NCBI RefSeq assembly: GCF_033807575.1
Contig: NC_084728.1
Coordinates: 4,911,451-4,975,450 of the forward strand
Reading direction: 5' to 3'
DNA: 64,000 bases
From: Cydia pomonella
Lineage: Eukaryota; Arthropoda; Insecta; Lepidoptera; Tortricidae
Part shown: positions 10,501 through 25,500 of the stretch, one piece after another
Numbering within the stretch: the stretch's first letter is position 1
How the letters are laid out: each line of letters begins with the position of its first letter
The notes under the pieces: generated by a model
What the model was told of the DNA's origin: nothing
Seen by the model: only the letters and a program-made list of their open reading frames with translations
Databases searched by the model: none
Translations under genes and position numbers: made by a program

Positions 10501-13500
10501 GCTTTTTGTTATTAAGTATGATTCCTTTTATATTCTCAGTGCAATCATTATATAATTACTTAGTATTAGTTATTTTATTTAATCGTATGGCATTATGGGG
10601 TATACAGTATGGGGTTCTTCAAAAAAGGAGTGTAGAGGTTTTTAAAGGGTCGGCAACGCGCATGTAACACCTATGGAGTTGCAGGCGTCCATAGGCTACG
10701 GTGACTGCTTACCATCAGGCGGGCCGTATGCTTATTTGCCACCGTGGTATAAAAAAAATGTATACAGTTCTTGTTTTCATTACATTACAATCACATGTTA
10801 GGGAATACACTCTTACAAGGGCGTCGCCAGCGGATGCTGATGCTGGGCTAGAGGGCAGGGCAGTTGCTAATGTTGGTAAGGGGCCAATGGCGGAGGAGGG
10901 GAAGGGTATACATGTAATGTTAGGGAATACAGGTAGGGGGGCAGTTGCTTATGTTGATATGGGGCCGATGGCGGATGGGAGGGGGAGTGGCATACCTACA
11001 TAACTTATCTAGGGGCAGCTGCCCCCTGTGGCCCCCCTGGCGACGTCCTTGGTCTCTTAGTTCTAATGACAAAATGTTAGGAAATACAGATATGGGATTC
11101 ACCACTATGGTTGGCAGTCATCAACTGTGCGTTTCTACAGAGACTTCCTGCCTCGCACAGCCTAACTGTGTAATGAACTATCGCCGCGGTATTTCCGGAC
11201 CGATACGACCTTCAAACCTTTAAGAAAATAAGGCACTCATCTTAAAGGCCGGCAACGCACTTAAAACCCTTCTGGTGTCTATGAGTGACGTTAATAGCTT
11301 ACAACTGTTGTGGGTACTCAGACAACGACAGACAGAAAACACCCAAGACTCGGGAACAACTATCTGTGCTCATCACACAAATAAATGCCCTTACCAGGAT
11401 TTGAACCCGGGACCATCGGCTTCATAGGCAGGGTCACTACCCACTAAGCCAGAACGGTCGTCAAATTCTTAAACAATACTCAGAATTTAGTGACAACGTT
11501 CTCACCAGACATAATAATAACATTACACACAGTCTTTAATAATTACAGTTAAAATATTTTATCTGTCAGTCCTTATGACATTGATACAAGGTTTAATATT
11601 GCTTGAAGGTTTATTTAGTTAAGTTTTATAATAGAACTCTAATGACAACATACAATTGCACCAGCCCTACAAGGAATGCAGTATTTAAATAAGCTTAACA
11701 TTATGAAATCTAGACTTAAAGAGTCATTTTTTAAATTATTAATTTTAAGAGTTAGCTTTTAGTATAGAATTTGATTTTCTCTCCAAAATTTTATAATAGT
11801 CATAAAATCGAGAAAAGTCTAATTTAATATACCTACATCAAACCGAATAAAAGTATTTTCCATAATGCCAATATTCAGAGAGGGAAATGTCTGAATTTTC
11901 GATTGCTATCAAGCGAACTTATATATTATAGGTGCGAATTGGAGTCTCATGTTTCATGTGACTCACGTCATATGCAACTGCACTGTGCAGTTGCATTTCT
12001 ATGGATGCCGTATCTACTTATAATGTATTAGTGCGCATAGGTCGTAACGTAACGCAATAGCCAGCAATTTGATGCCATGATACACCTTTGTTTGAGTCAA
12101 CTTTTATGGTTTTGGTTCGATAAATTATACAATGCTTTTACTATAGTCTGTATCTTTAGGTATTTAAAAAATTTAAACAAACAATTTGTACATTTTCGGG
12201 TAGTTTTAATATTTATTGGTTAACCAATCAAATACAAAAACGACCTGACTTTAAACCTACATTATTTGATCATGTAATGTTTTCATCTACCCTCAGCTGC
12301 CTTAAGGAGCCATTTGAGGGTAGATTTTGTTTACCTTTTTTTAAATACCTAAAGATACAGACTATAGCTCACCACATACACATATTGCACATTGCATATA
12401 ACGGGGAAAAACAAAAATTTAATATCATCTAAGCTTCGGCGAATGTCGGACGCAGTCCCAGAGATGCGTACATTGATTAAGTAAGATGTGTAATATCTAA
12501 GACAATTTCGTGTTTCGAATTTGATAGGTAAATGAGATGGCGCTGTACAGCTCCATACATTTTGCGGTAACTCTGATTGTCATTGACGTTCGACAATTTA
12601 GTGGCCAAAAAACATCACACACTCATCAAATCATCATCACTCACTGCTCAATGCGCTCCTGGCATTGACGCCTGAATGCGATCTATTTGCTTGGCGATGG
12701 GCGGCAGTGTATAGTGAATGCTTGAGATTCTGTGAGGCGATGGATGCTAGGTGCTCAACTGTCCCAATTGAATTTGTTAATGTGCCATTATTGTTTTATA
12801 ATTGTTAATACTTATAATTTAGTTAGTTTAAGTTTCGTGACGCATTGGTTCAACTGTAATGTCATGTAAACATTTTTATCAATAAAATAAATAAAATAAA
12901 ATATATAGTGCAGTACAGCGCCATCTGTTTTGGATGTCATACTAAGAGGCATGTTTGTTTCTTAGACTTTACCTCACATTCAATTACCTTTGCTACAGAG
13001 TAATTAATATTAAAGTAAAACAACTATAGCCAACAAATGTGGCTATAGGGAGTGACTCTTTAATATCGAGTGACGTTATATGGAGTTTACACTAATTCAA
13101 TGCAAAAAACTAATTTCGTTAGCCCCTCTTTATATACGTTGCCTGCTAGAAAAGAACTTATTCAAATTGTACCAAACAGATCTATTGATCTAAATTACAG
13201 AAATCTGATTCAATACCTACAAATATGACAATAATAACCTGGTAAAACCAGAAACAGCGTAACTAAATATACCGTTAAGTCGCTTACGGCATTTCTTCCC
13301 TATTCAATAGTAGTCCTCAATTAATGCTAATAATACAACAGCTGATACACACACATGACATGAGCACACTTATCTCACATAAATATAAACCCTGTTTACT
13401 GATTCTTAAAGTCCAAATCAGGTCGTGAAAAATCTAGATCTTATTAACACCTTTTTGTTCTATTTTCATCTCTATTTGGTTAGAAGGAAAGTTGAATTTC

Positions 13501-16500
13501 TAACAACTGTTTGGCTCACCCTATTTTAAACGTTCTTTCAATTTACATTCATTTGTCATGACCTTGAAACCACTCAAGGTAGGTACCTACTCGTTTATGA
13601 CGTTTATGGTATGATTTTTATATGTTACAAGCTTTTATTTAGTTTCCCACATGCAGCACATGTCCCGTTGTCTGTCGGTCTGTAATGAAATCTTGCAAGT
13701 TAAATTTGATCCACTTCCCGGTTTCCGATTGAGCTGAAATTTTGCACGCATGTGTAAGTCGGGTGACAATGCAATATTATGGTACCATCGAGCTGATCTG
13801 ATGATGGAGACAGGAGGTGGCCATAGGAACTCTGTGATAAAACAACGCAACCTAAGTGTATTTGGGTTTTTAGAATTTGCTCGATGAGTATTAGTCGCTT
13901 GTCTAAAAAAACCGGACAAGTGCGAGTCGTACTCGCCCACCGAGGGTTCTCTACTTTTTAGTATTTGTTGTTATAGCGGCAACAGAAATATATCATCTGT
14001 GAAAATTTCAACTGTCTAGCTATCACGGTTCATGAGATACAGCCTGGTGACAGACGGACGGACGGACGGACAGCGAAGTCTTAGTAATAGGGTCCCGTTT
14101 TACCGTTTGGGTACGGAACCCTAAAAAGTACAGTCAGCGATAAAAGTGTGTAAAATGAAGTTTTTTTCCAAAAACTTTTAAACGTGCATTTGTTGACGAC
14201 ATAGCTCTTTGATATCTTATGATTACATTGATGAGGCATCTAGAGTTTTCATCGCACGGTAAGATAGTAAGCCAGTCGCTATTAATATCAAAATTAAAGT
14301 GATGCCATTGAAATTTGTGATGCCATAAGGACGAGATTTGCTTGTATCTTTATACGAATAAGCTGACAAGGCGTCCTTGTGGTTGTGGCAAGCGACAAAG
14401 TGGACGTTTTGCCGGCCGCGGTCACATTTTAACATATTTTGCATTGCAATTATTTTGTGTGATATCACTATTATTTGAAAAGCTCGTCTTATAGAAATTC
14501 TGATAAATTTTAAATTTAATAAGTTCATTATTATCTCATATGAAAAGCAGCTTCATACCTAAAATAAATCAGTTATATCGTAGGTATGTTTAATCTAAAA
14601 TATAAATATACTTTGAATTAAACGGCGCATTTATTTGGCCGTTTGAGCGCTGTTTGAAGTAACCTACAATACAATAAAATACAATACAAATTCTCTTTAT
14701 TGCACACCTCAATACAATAACAATACAACTAATACAACACAATAAGAAGAGGTAAACAGCAGGCGGTCTTATCGCTAAAAAGCGATCTCTACAACCTAGA
14801 ACCTACTTCTTATTACAACAAGAATATCAAAAAAAGAAATACGTACAGACACAGGTATTGGTAATATTGACCCCTTAAAAAAAACTATTCATCTAGGGCC
14901 AAAATCCAGACAGGAAAATGTCGAGTACGTTTGTATGGAAAAATTAACACTAAATGTTTGCTCTTAAATATTTTTTTCTCATTGAACTTCCCGAATATAG
15001 ATGTGAATTAATTCGGTAATAACAGAAAACTTACTTACTTCGTTGGCTCAGCGACCCAAAATGATGGCTCCCCTACATGATGGCCCAGCGCAGGCCAGTC
15101 CAAGGGACGCATTTATGCGTTAGAGGGAGTAAGTGATATTGCTATCTCATTCCACCTCATAGCTGCGTCCCTTAGACTTTGCCTCCACACAAGACAGCGC
15201 CACTTTTATCGATCCTATGCGACTTCTCGCCAATTACAGAAAAGCTAGATTTTTTTTTCTTTAAATATTTCGGTGACTGGTCACCGAATCAGCGATCAAA
15301 AATAGTACGCACAGTTCCTTAGTATTTAAAAATAAAGTAAACAATTCGCGCGCCAATTGAACACGTGATATTTGTTTATTTGGGTGCCCCTAGGGTTGTC
15401 AACCGAATAATGAGGACTGTCACAAACGATGATATAAATTCAAGTTTATTATGTGCGCACATGTCTTTTAATTTAGGCAATTGTTTATAATTTAGAAAAG
15501 TGGTCTAAAGCAATAATGTACTGGTTTACTAGAGACAAAAAGAGGAAGCGTGGCAGGCCAACAAGAAGATGGGAAGATGAGATTAAGAGTGCAGCAGGAG
15601 GTTGCTGGACTACAATAGCAAGGGATAGGGATAAATGGAAAGAGTTAGGGGAGGCCTTTGCCTACAAAAGGCATACAGATGGATATTAGATATATATATA
15701 TATATGTTAACAACAAAATGTACTTACAAAATACTTGTCTGAAATAAAGGCTATTTCATTCATTCATTCATTCAATTGTTTATAAAGAGATTGCTATATC
15801 AAATATAACACTAAATATGTCAAATATAACAATAAATCTGCAATGTTGGTCTTGATGTTGTTATGTGAAAATTACATAAGTAATATTTCTCACCACAGCC
15901 ATGTTACTTATTTAGATGAGTCAATAAGGTATGACAAGTATATACATACTATAATGTCAGTATTGGAAGCAATACAGAAATGTATACAAGGATGATAATT
16001 TATAAGAATACTTACACTGATGTTTTGAAATTTGACACATTTTAATGCACTTACTGCGTTTCCAGGGTTGCCTGAGGAATTTTTTTCAAATATGACAAGT
16101 TGGATTGTTGTTGCTACTTCCAACTACATTTTCTGTTTTAAAAATATGTTTTATAAAATAAAACATGATCTGTCAAAATTAAACCTATACAATTAGCAAT
16201 GAAATGGGAAAAAAATACTATTGGTGTGGGGGTTAGTTTAAGTACTTCGCAACGACTAAGTCGCGGGTATATCATGACAAGATATTATCAATATATTATA
16301 ATAAAAAAATCTGTGTTTATTTGGCCCTTATTATATTTCGGATTTTCAGTGATACTAATTTTACTGGCAAGGAGACTCTTTGACCACAAACCTTGAATTG
16401 AACGTCATCAAATGTCATCTTTGTAAATAAAAAGAAAATATACACGATTACACCACAAAAATGTGAAAAATATTGTCAAAGATGCAAGATAAGTTGTTTT

Positions 16501-19500
16501 GAATAAAATAAAACATTTTATGATTAAAAAGACGAAAGATTGCGTAGCATTTCAATAAACAATGTTGTGAAATTAGTAAATGTACAATGAGGGGGCTACC
16601 GTTTTCGGACTCATCAGTTGGCGCCACTGTAGATGTAGGTCCAGAAAAACAGATCTCAAAATTCTGCTATGTTTTTTTTTAAATCAATACGTCCTAATAT
16701 ACACAAAGGTATTTTAACGTCTAAATTAAACGCGGTAGCCCTCATTGACATGACTGGTACTGACATTTTATTTGACTATTTATGATGTATCCACATTATT
16801 GCCATATGTAAGCTGCTTGTAGTGATACTATCTCAGAGCCAGATACAATCTTGACAGGCTTTAGAAACAAGTATCCAGTAAAATACATGTGTGGTGTTAT
16901 GTATTCCGCTTCGCTAGTAGATAATGCTACAATATTTATTAGTACCATTGCTCACAGGCATGGCATCACATCAAATTTTCAAACCGCTGACGCAAATGCT
17001 GTCTATATTTAGAAAAACATTTTAATGTTTGTTGAGTTCCCGATACAATTCATATCGGTATCAAAAGCATATTTTGTTAGTTATACGACATTTTTGGCTT
17101 TGAACTTTTGCAATGATATAGTTTTTACAGTACATATGGGGCTACTTTATAGCACTAGTGCGAGAAGTAGCATATTACGTTACTGTGTCGAACATTTAAA
17201 GGGCCATATGTACTGTAAAACGTTGTACGATACATGTGCGAATAGGTAATTCGCAACTCGTGTCGATTTAAAACACTCCCTTCGGTCGTGTTTTAATTTA
17301 TCGCCACTCGTTTCGAATTTCCTATTTTTCGCACTTGTATCGTAATGTACTATTACAGTACATATGGGGCTACTTTATAGCACTAGTGCGAGAAGTAGCA
17401 TATTACGTTACTGTGTCGAACATTTAAAGGGCCATATGTACTGTAAAACGTTGTACGATACATGTGCGAATAGGTAATTCGCAACTCGTGTCGATTTAAT
17501 TTATCGCCACTCGTTTCGAATTTCCTATTTTTCGCACTTGTATCGTAATGTACTATTTTACGATGATAAATAATGATAATGCATGTAGGTATATATTTTA
17601 AACGGGTTATTCACCCGTTTAACATAACACCTAGGTGGTAACTAGTGGGAATAACCCTTTTAAACACGCAAGTGATTTTATCGTAACCAAAAACATAAAA
17701 AAACTTAGTACTCAAGTCTACTTTATATTTTGCAATATTACGCAGCTTATACCGGTAAAATCGTAAACACAGCTAATTATGCAAATACTTAAGTATTTAA
17801 AATCATACGTAAACAAAACATTTACTATACCAAAAATATGACCAAGGAATGGTGCCAAAACGAAACCGATTTAGTAGAATGTGAAACTCAGCCAAAACAA
17901 TATTTCTGTATTAAGTATACAATGTATAGGCATTGGTATGTAAGGAGAAAGTACATAGTTATGTTGGAATTACGTCATTATTTTGGCAAGATTTCAAAAC
18001 GGAATATTATAAGTATTGTTTTATGTTACGTACGTATAATAGGAATGTAGTATCAGGATATCTCGATACTCGATAAAATGAAACGAAATAAGTAATAATA
18101 AATAAATTAGCAGTAGGTATTCGTGAGTCGTCAGCGATATCCGAAGTATCTTTCTACAACCCGAATATCATTAAAATCAAGGGCCTACAAACGTTGCAAC
18201 AAATGGCATGTGACTTCGCAAATCGCACGTTTGAGGAGATATAAATCATTTTTTTTTTTTTACGAATTTAGAAAAACATGTGTTTTGCCCTCATGCGGAC
18301 AGACACCGGCCGCTACTGTTTTCGTAATACCAAACGGGCCTCGCACTAAAACCGTCTTTTACGCCGCTTTTAATCTATTTTTACATTTGGCACTCATATT
18401 TGGCTCCAGCTTTATTTATCCTATCTATCAGTAGCCACTAGGAAATCAAATAATTCGGACGTCGAAATACCCCCGAGAAATTAAAAACACTAAAAAACTA
18501 AAAAATAATATGCTGTATATAAATTACAGCATAAAAATATATTTTATAAAATTGCCGTTAAAAAAACCATTTAGCTAAAACATTCCGTTGGTTGTGATAT
18601 ATTTGTATTTGTTATTAGTTTTGTACGAATTGTATTTTGTTGTTGTATATAGAAGGTTTATTTTTTATGAAGAATGGTCATGATTATGAAGTACTGGTGA
18701 GTTATTTGATTTTAATAAGTTTATTGCGTGTGAAGTGCCCAATCCGCATTGGGGCAGCGTGGGGACTATAGTTCAAGCCTTCTCACGCATGAGAGCTCTG
18801 TGCCCAGCTGTGGGAAGTATATAGGCTGAATTATTATTATTTTTTAAATGAGTTTTTTGCGTACCAAAACATGTAGAGCAACGGATGTGATAGTGAATTA
18901 TTTGGATATGTATTCACTACAGTTGTATTTTGTCTATAATTTGAGTAGGTACTGCCAGCTACTATAGTACCGGATGAACAACTTGCCAACAGCAGCTTTC
19001 ACTCTAGAAAACTTTCAAATACGTACAGGGTGAAATTTTTGTTTGACCGTACGGTGATGGATGAATATATGGGTCATACTGAACAACAGGTCATCCCAGA
19101 AATCGCAAAAAAAAATCTGCTGTTACATATTGACATGTGATTCAAGATCTGCTGTTCCATAGAAAACATTGACATGTGATTCACCAAAATTTATGAGACG
19201 GCAGACTTTTTTTTTCGATTTTCGGCGTTGGGCCCCATAGTAAAAGTTGTTCAGTATGACCTACATATACGTATGGTCAAACATACCAATTTCACCCTGT
19301 AGAGATATATCTCTAATATCTCTATAGTTTTTAATTTAATTTAATTCAATGTTTTTCATTACACTTGCTCGAAAAAGATCTTATTTCATTCAAGTATACT
19401 GAAATACAAAGGTGTGTTTTGTTCCTGGGGGACTTATGGACTGTGGAAAAAAGCAATAACTCCCGAGGGAGCTATAGCTTTTTTAAATTGTGTCTAATTC

Positions 19501-22500
19501 ATACGAACCAAGGTATAAATGAGTTTTACTTTTAAAACACTGACGTTTACAATTTATTTTTATTGTTTATGTAAAAAATATTTAATTGGATTAATTGAAT
19601 AGCTTTTTAAAACAATTTTACAGAATTTTCAATTGTCGCTGAATGCCGGATAGGTCTGTGCCTTCGATGCCTAACCTGCCAAAGAATGACAATATGGCGG
19701 ACGAATGTTTGAAATGTAACCGCATTTAAGAATTATTACGCTTAAAATTCAGTTTTTTCTTCGCAAGTGTGATGAAAAACATTGTGTTAAACTCCGTGGG
19801 TAACAATATTACAAAGTCGAGTCTTTAATGAGCTCTGGCAACCTTACTCACCGATAGGAACACAACACAACACGATTTTCTGTAAGGTGGAGGTACTAAT
19901 ATAATATTGAATGTCGCCTCAATAGATTACAATACAATGCGTCGTTATCAGTCGACTCGACTGGTTTGTTGCTCTCTTATCACTATTTGAAATAGACTAA
20001 TGATAATGCGTAGGATGAATACTTGGATTTATCACATTTCAGAAAAAGATCACTTCTGTGGACAAAACGATAATAATTTTACAACCCGGGTGGAATCAAG
20101 TATTGAAAAAATGTATTCCGTCTCCGGTTGCAGCGAAAAACCTCTTTAACTTTGCGAATTACTCGAAAGACGAATGAGTTAAGCATACTTACAATAAAAT
20201 GTGTATGGCATATTGTAATGTAAGTAGTAACTTACATTTTTTTTTTATATACTACGTCGGTGGCAAACAAGCATACGGCCTGCCTTATGGTAAGCAGTCT
20301 CCGTAGCCTATGTACACATGCAACTCCAGAGGAGTTACGTGCGCGTTGCCGACCCTAACCCCACCCCCCTCGTTGAGCTCTGGCAACCTTACTCACCGGC
20401 AGGAACACAACACTATGAGTAGGGTCAAGTGTTATTTGGCTGCGGTTTTCTGTAAGGTGGAGGTACCTAGTTGGGCTCTGCTCTAGATCTGGAATGACAT
20501 CTGCTGTGCTGTGCCCTACCACACAAGGCGAGATGACATTCACATTGCCCATACCTCTCTTTTGGACGTAGTTAAGGACATACCCGGGTCCGGGTACATT
20601 ACAATATGCCATGGCAATGAGGTTTATTTTCATATCAACTCTTTACAATCCTGCACCAAACTAGCTATTTTTGTTTAGCCCAATGGTTGACTGGTAGAGG
20701 ATGCCTCAAGGCGTTAAGTCCGCCATTTGTACTCTTTTTTTTTTTTAACCGACTTTAAAAAAGGAGGAGGTTCTCAATTCGACTGAATTTTTTTTTGTAT
20801 GTATGTTACTCGATATCTGCGAGAATCGTGAACCGATTTTCAAATTTTTTTTAATCGAACGGGTATAACCCCGAGGCGGTCCCGTTGGCACCAAGTCGGC
20901 GTCAGGGAGAAATCGAGGGAACTCTTCAAATGTTATAGGTACATGTATGGCGCTTTTGGTAATATTTGAAGTCGGTTTTATTTTTGTTAAAAAGTTTTTG
21001 TAAATTTGTGCAATAAAGTTTAAACAAACAAACAAACAATATTATTAAATTATTATCTAATGTGAACCATTTTGGCCAGCTTACAAAAAGGAGGGGATTC
21101 TATTTAGAGAATTAGTTTCATGCATAAATGGTACGATCATATACGTAGATGTATACGCGTGCGCTCGTGAAGGACAATGCGACAAAATTAAAAACACGTT
21201 TTGACATTTCTGACAACATGAAACCATTTACTTAATTTGGTCGGGTTATTTGTTGCCCACCATAAAACATACAAAAATTTACGGCGGGGAATAATAAAAA
21301 AATCAACTTTGACGAGGACAAACAATAATAAAATAACGCTTTCTCTGCTACTCCTACTGAAAGATACATAAGACTATCCCGTTTGTCAGTTACCCCACTC
21401 ATGGCCAATCCATACTAGATTCATGTTTCCGTGAGGTACAAATGTTTCTAATAAACCTGATATCTATTATATCACAGAAACTTACAAATTGCAAAAGTAA
21501 ATATGGCGCGTTATATGCATTCCATTCAACACTCCATTCAAAAAGCGAGTGTGAAGTGACGTCATCTCGCCCACGGCTGCGCAAACATGTGTGCAAACGA
21601 TACATGAAAAATATTGTACACCTATTGTATTAGGGCAATAAAATATGTCAAAGTTTTATTTATTTAATCTTTATTTAACATAAGGAAACACAATGTACAA
21701 AAGGCGAATTGAATGCCATTCTCTACCAGTCAACCTTTAGGAAAAGCAGATGAGTTGTAGGCGTTACAAAAACATGTGATGTAGATGATACAATTGGGTA
21801 CCTGGACAAACACAATACAATATAAGAAATACACATGCATACATATATAAATAATATTGATACAAATACATATACTCAGAAAGAGAAATCAGATGAACTT
21901 ACAAAGCAGAAACACTAAGATTTTACGTTTTTAAACTCGAATATTTTTACAAAAACGTTACAAAAATTTGCGTATTTCACATTCATAAATTACTTTCGTG
22001 TTGTTTAACGTGATTATTCAACAGAAACTTCTAAATATTTTTCACCACACCAACTGGTAAAGGCGTTCTTGATTGTTCAATAACTGATAAGAAAGTTGAA
22101 TTTTATCCACATGTGGGGCAAAGTAATCAGATGCAAATTTTTAGTTGTTTCCTTCCGTTAGTTGGTAGAATTGACTTTTAAATGATGATTTTGAATGATA
22201 TATTTTTATTAAGTTCTTTTGGATTGAATTTGTTTTGATTTTTTTTTTGTATAAATTTCATAGTATTTTCCTCGCGTTGGTGTGGTGAAAAACGTTGTCT
22301 CATTCGGAAGTAAAGTTTGTTTAACCCTAGTGCCTTGAAACTCTCGCGACGCTCAAATTTCCACTTCTCGAATCTTTCGCTTGCTCGGGTATCAATATTA
22401 GCCCGAGCGGTTAAACAACAACTTTGCCCCCTTGTAAAACAAATAACTATTTAAAGCTTATTATAAATAAACTTTGGTGTAATTAAAGTTAAAATCGGTT

Positions 22501-25500
22501 AGTAGTGTAGGTTAAGTAATCTAGTAGATATAACGATGACGTACACACATACGGGTCAAAACATGCGATAAAAAGATTTCCTCAAGGCTTCACTTGGAAC
22601 TGACGTAGCAAACGTACTTTACAATCGAGGTCAAAGATATAGTGCTATACAAAAAAATTTAGAATGGGCGTGACGATTGGTTTTTAAGCTGCAGTAGGTT
22701 TAGAACCCGGAATTTTTATAAAGTCTTCCTGAAATTTAAACCTTTTGTGTTGAAATTTGAACCTGTTGTGTAGGAAATAGAGTACATTTTGTTTTGTTTG
22801 GAGATTGAACGAAACAAACAAATGCAACTCTTTTCGTCAGGGCCAAGGGCCTGGTTACATACACGGTGTTTTTGTTGAATTCCCTTGACTTCGGGATAGT
22901 GCTAACTCGATAAGTGCATTTAAGGAAACTAAAAATAAATGGCATAGTTAATTTTTTATACTTACATTAATTTTTTTGTAAACATTTTATACGTTAAACA
23001 GTATACATAAAGGATGGATACATACAGTGGTGTTACTATAGGTTAAGTGAACCCTCAGGGTCAGTTAACTCCGCAGCTTACTGTACATATTAGTGAAAAT
23101 GTTTTCAAAGTTCCTTACCCAAATGGTAAAACGGGACCCTATTACCAAGACTCCGCTGCCTGTCCGTCCGTCCATCTGTCCGTCCGCCCGTCTGTCCGTC
23201 CGTCCGTCTGTCACCAGGCTGTATCTCATGAACCGTGATAGCTAAACAGTTAAAATTTTCACAGATGATGTATTTCTGTTGCCACTATAACAACAAATAC
23301 TTAAAAGTACAGAACCCTCGGTTGGCGAGTCCGACTCGCACTTGTCCGGTTTTTAAATTAATCGGGTAATTTTTAATGAATAGGTAGGTATATTTATACA
23401 AAATACATTGCAAGGTATCAAAACAACGGCCTTAAAGTAAGAATCTCATGGAAAACACGTTAACTCATTAAACAATGATGTAATTATTAATAATGAGAAG
23501 TCTTATCTACGGAATTACCAAGTACAGTAGCCGTACCACGAGTTGACACTTGACGTTTATGTTAGCGACTGCGTAAACGATAACAGTCCTTCTCGCTCGC
23601 ACTGATGTATTGGTGCGATAGAGGGAACAAGGCTCGGGAACCGGTTATATTTAACCATTATCATGTACTTGGCACAAAACCTTTTAATTTCGGCTTCGCT
23701 CGAAAAACCGTTATTATAAAACCGGTTTTTATGAGTACAGTTCTTGTCAAATTAACCGCTTTAGAGCGATAAAAACCGGTTTCTTTCTATGTCGGTGTCT
23801 ATTGCAGATAAATAAACAGGCGACGGGGAACTGTTCTCAGACGCCCTGTAGCTCGAAGCAGTCAAATAAGTTTCTTTTTTCGAACTGTCAAAATGATTTG
23901 CTACTATGGATTTTTTATGAAACACTAGCAAATGACGTCACGATCAAGTTACCTACTCTTTATAGTTCTATACGAATTAATAAATATAAATAGTGTCTAA
24001 CAATAACTGCTGTCTACGTTTCTTTATTACTTGCTTTATTTCGTTCATTGTGTGAAATAATTTATTTTAAATAAATTATTTGGATTTAAAATACGCAGTA
24101 ACTTTGATATAATTTACTCAGCAACAGCATCGGTATCTCTTGTTTACATAATTATTATGCGGTCCAGACTATCAGTATGACATGAATAATATTGTTTTTC
24201 CAATTCTCTTATCATTTCGTTCCTATCACTGTCAGTGTCTTATCGCCTTTGAATGAATCAGAGCGGCCATTGGGCTCAAAAATATCTTAACACGCACTTC
24301 TGTGAACACCCTGGCCTCTACGATATATCTAGATGACTGTACAGTCTAGGTACGTTCTAGTTGATAAATATATATACATTTTATCACCTTATTGTGGGAA
24401 ATAACCATCTAAAATTCCCATATTGCTATTGTTCATACTAAATTGTCTTTCACTTGTTAGTGTTTGATTAGCTGGAAGAGATCCCTTTTAGGGATAAGTT
24501 CGCCTTTGTACTGTTTTATGTTAACCTGTATATGTGCAATAGTGATATACATACATATATACTATAGGAATGTAGACCGGGATTTTTTTTATTTTCGTTT
24601 GACGACCAGGCGGCAACCCTGCCTTATTGAAAATGGTTCAATGTGTACATATTTATGAACTCGACTGTACTGATAGTTTCTGGACCGCATTACTCTTGAC
24701 TAGTCCAGTAGAAACGTGTCCTTGAAATTTAAATTCACTTTATTTCACCCTTTTCTATTTACGTACCCTCGCGTGTTCCACAAAACGTGCTTTACTCAAG
24801 GACCGCACGTGTACGTTACGTAGGTCGCTTTTATTATTCACTTGGGGCTTCTTCAATGGAGTAACTAAACTTTTACAACAAAGGTGAATTCCTACTAAAA
24901 TTATGTCTTTTCTGAAAATTCTGGTAAGTTGAGATTGGATTTGAAACTGTTTTGATTTAGCTTCCATCGAATTCCATCAGACCATTTTTTGCCATAGAAT
25001 AAGCGTACGTGGATATATAACATATATTAATCGTTGATGTGAACTGCCAGCAAAGTAATGCAATGGCAAAGGGCTTTTTATACGTAAAAACCTAGAAAAT
25101 TCATTCAGCAGTATTAGTAAAGAACCTACCGTAAGAGAAAAGGTTTTATGTTTTTATGAAGTTAATGTTTAGTACCATTACTACATTGGAATAATTATAT
25201 TGTTATGTACAATTTCGTCATTTATTTCTGCGAACATGGTTCATGTAGCAGTTGTTCAAATATAGACCGTCAAACCTGTCTGCAATCTTAAGTTATGATA
25301 AAGAGGGCATAGCGAAACATGTGGGTCACGGAGTGGATGCTCCAAAAGTCAAACTCGGGATCCGGTAGATCTCGTCGGCGATGGCAGGATAACTTAGACT
25401 GTTTTTGTGAGACTGACCAGACATTGCACAAAACTGGTACAAATGGAAGAATAGGAGCCATATGCCTAGCATTAGGACACAATAGGTTCGATATAATGCA

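Noticed and set aside
14223..14528. 101-codon minus-strand frame
   Set aside because: No domain, splice or promoter support; composition is like the surrounding AT-rich intron.
20355..20633. 92-codon minus-strand frame, and similar frames at 29783-30008
   Set aside because: They lie inside repeated element E1 and the frames are not preserved between its copies.
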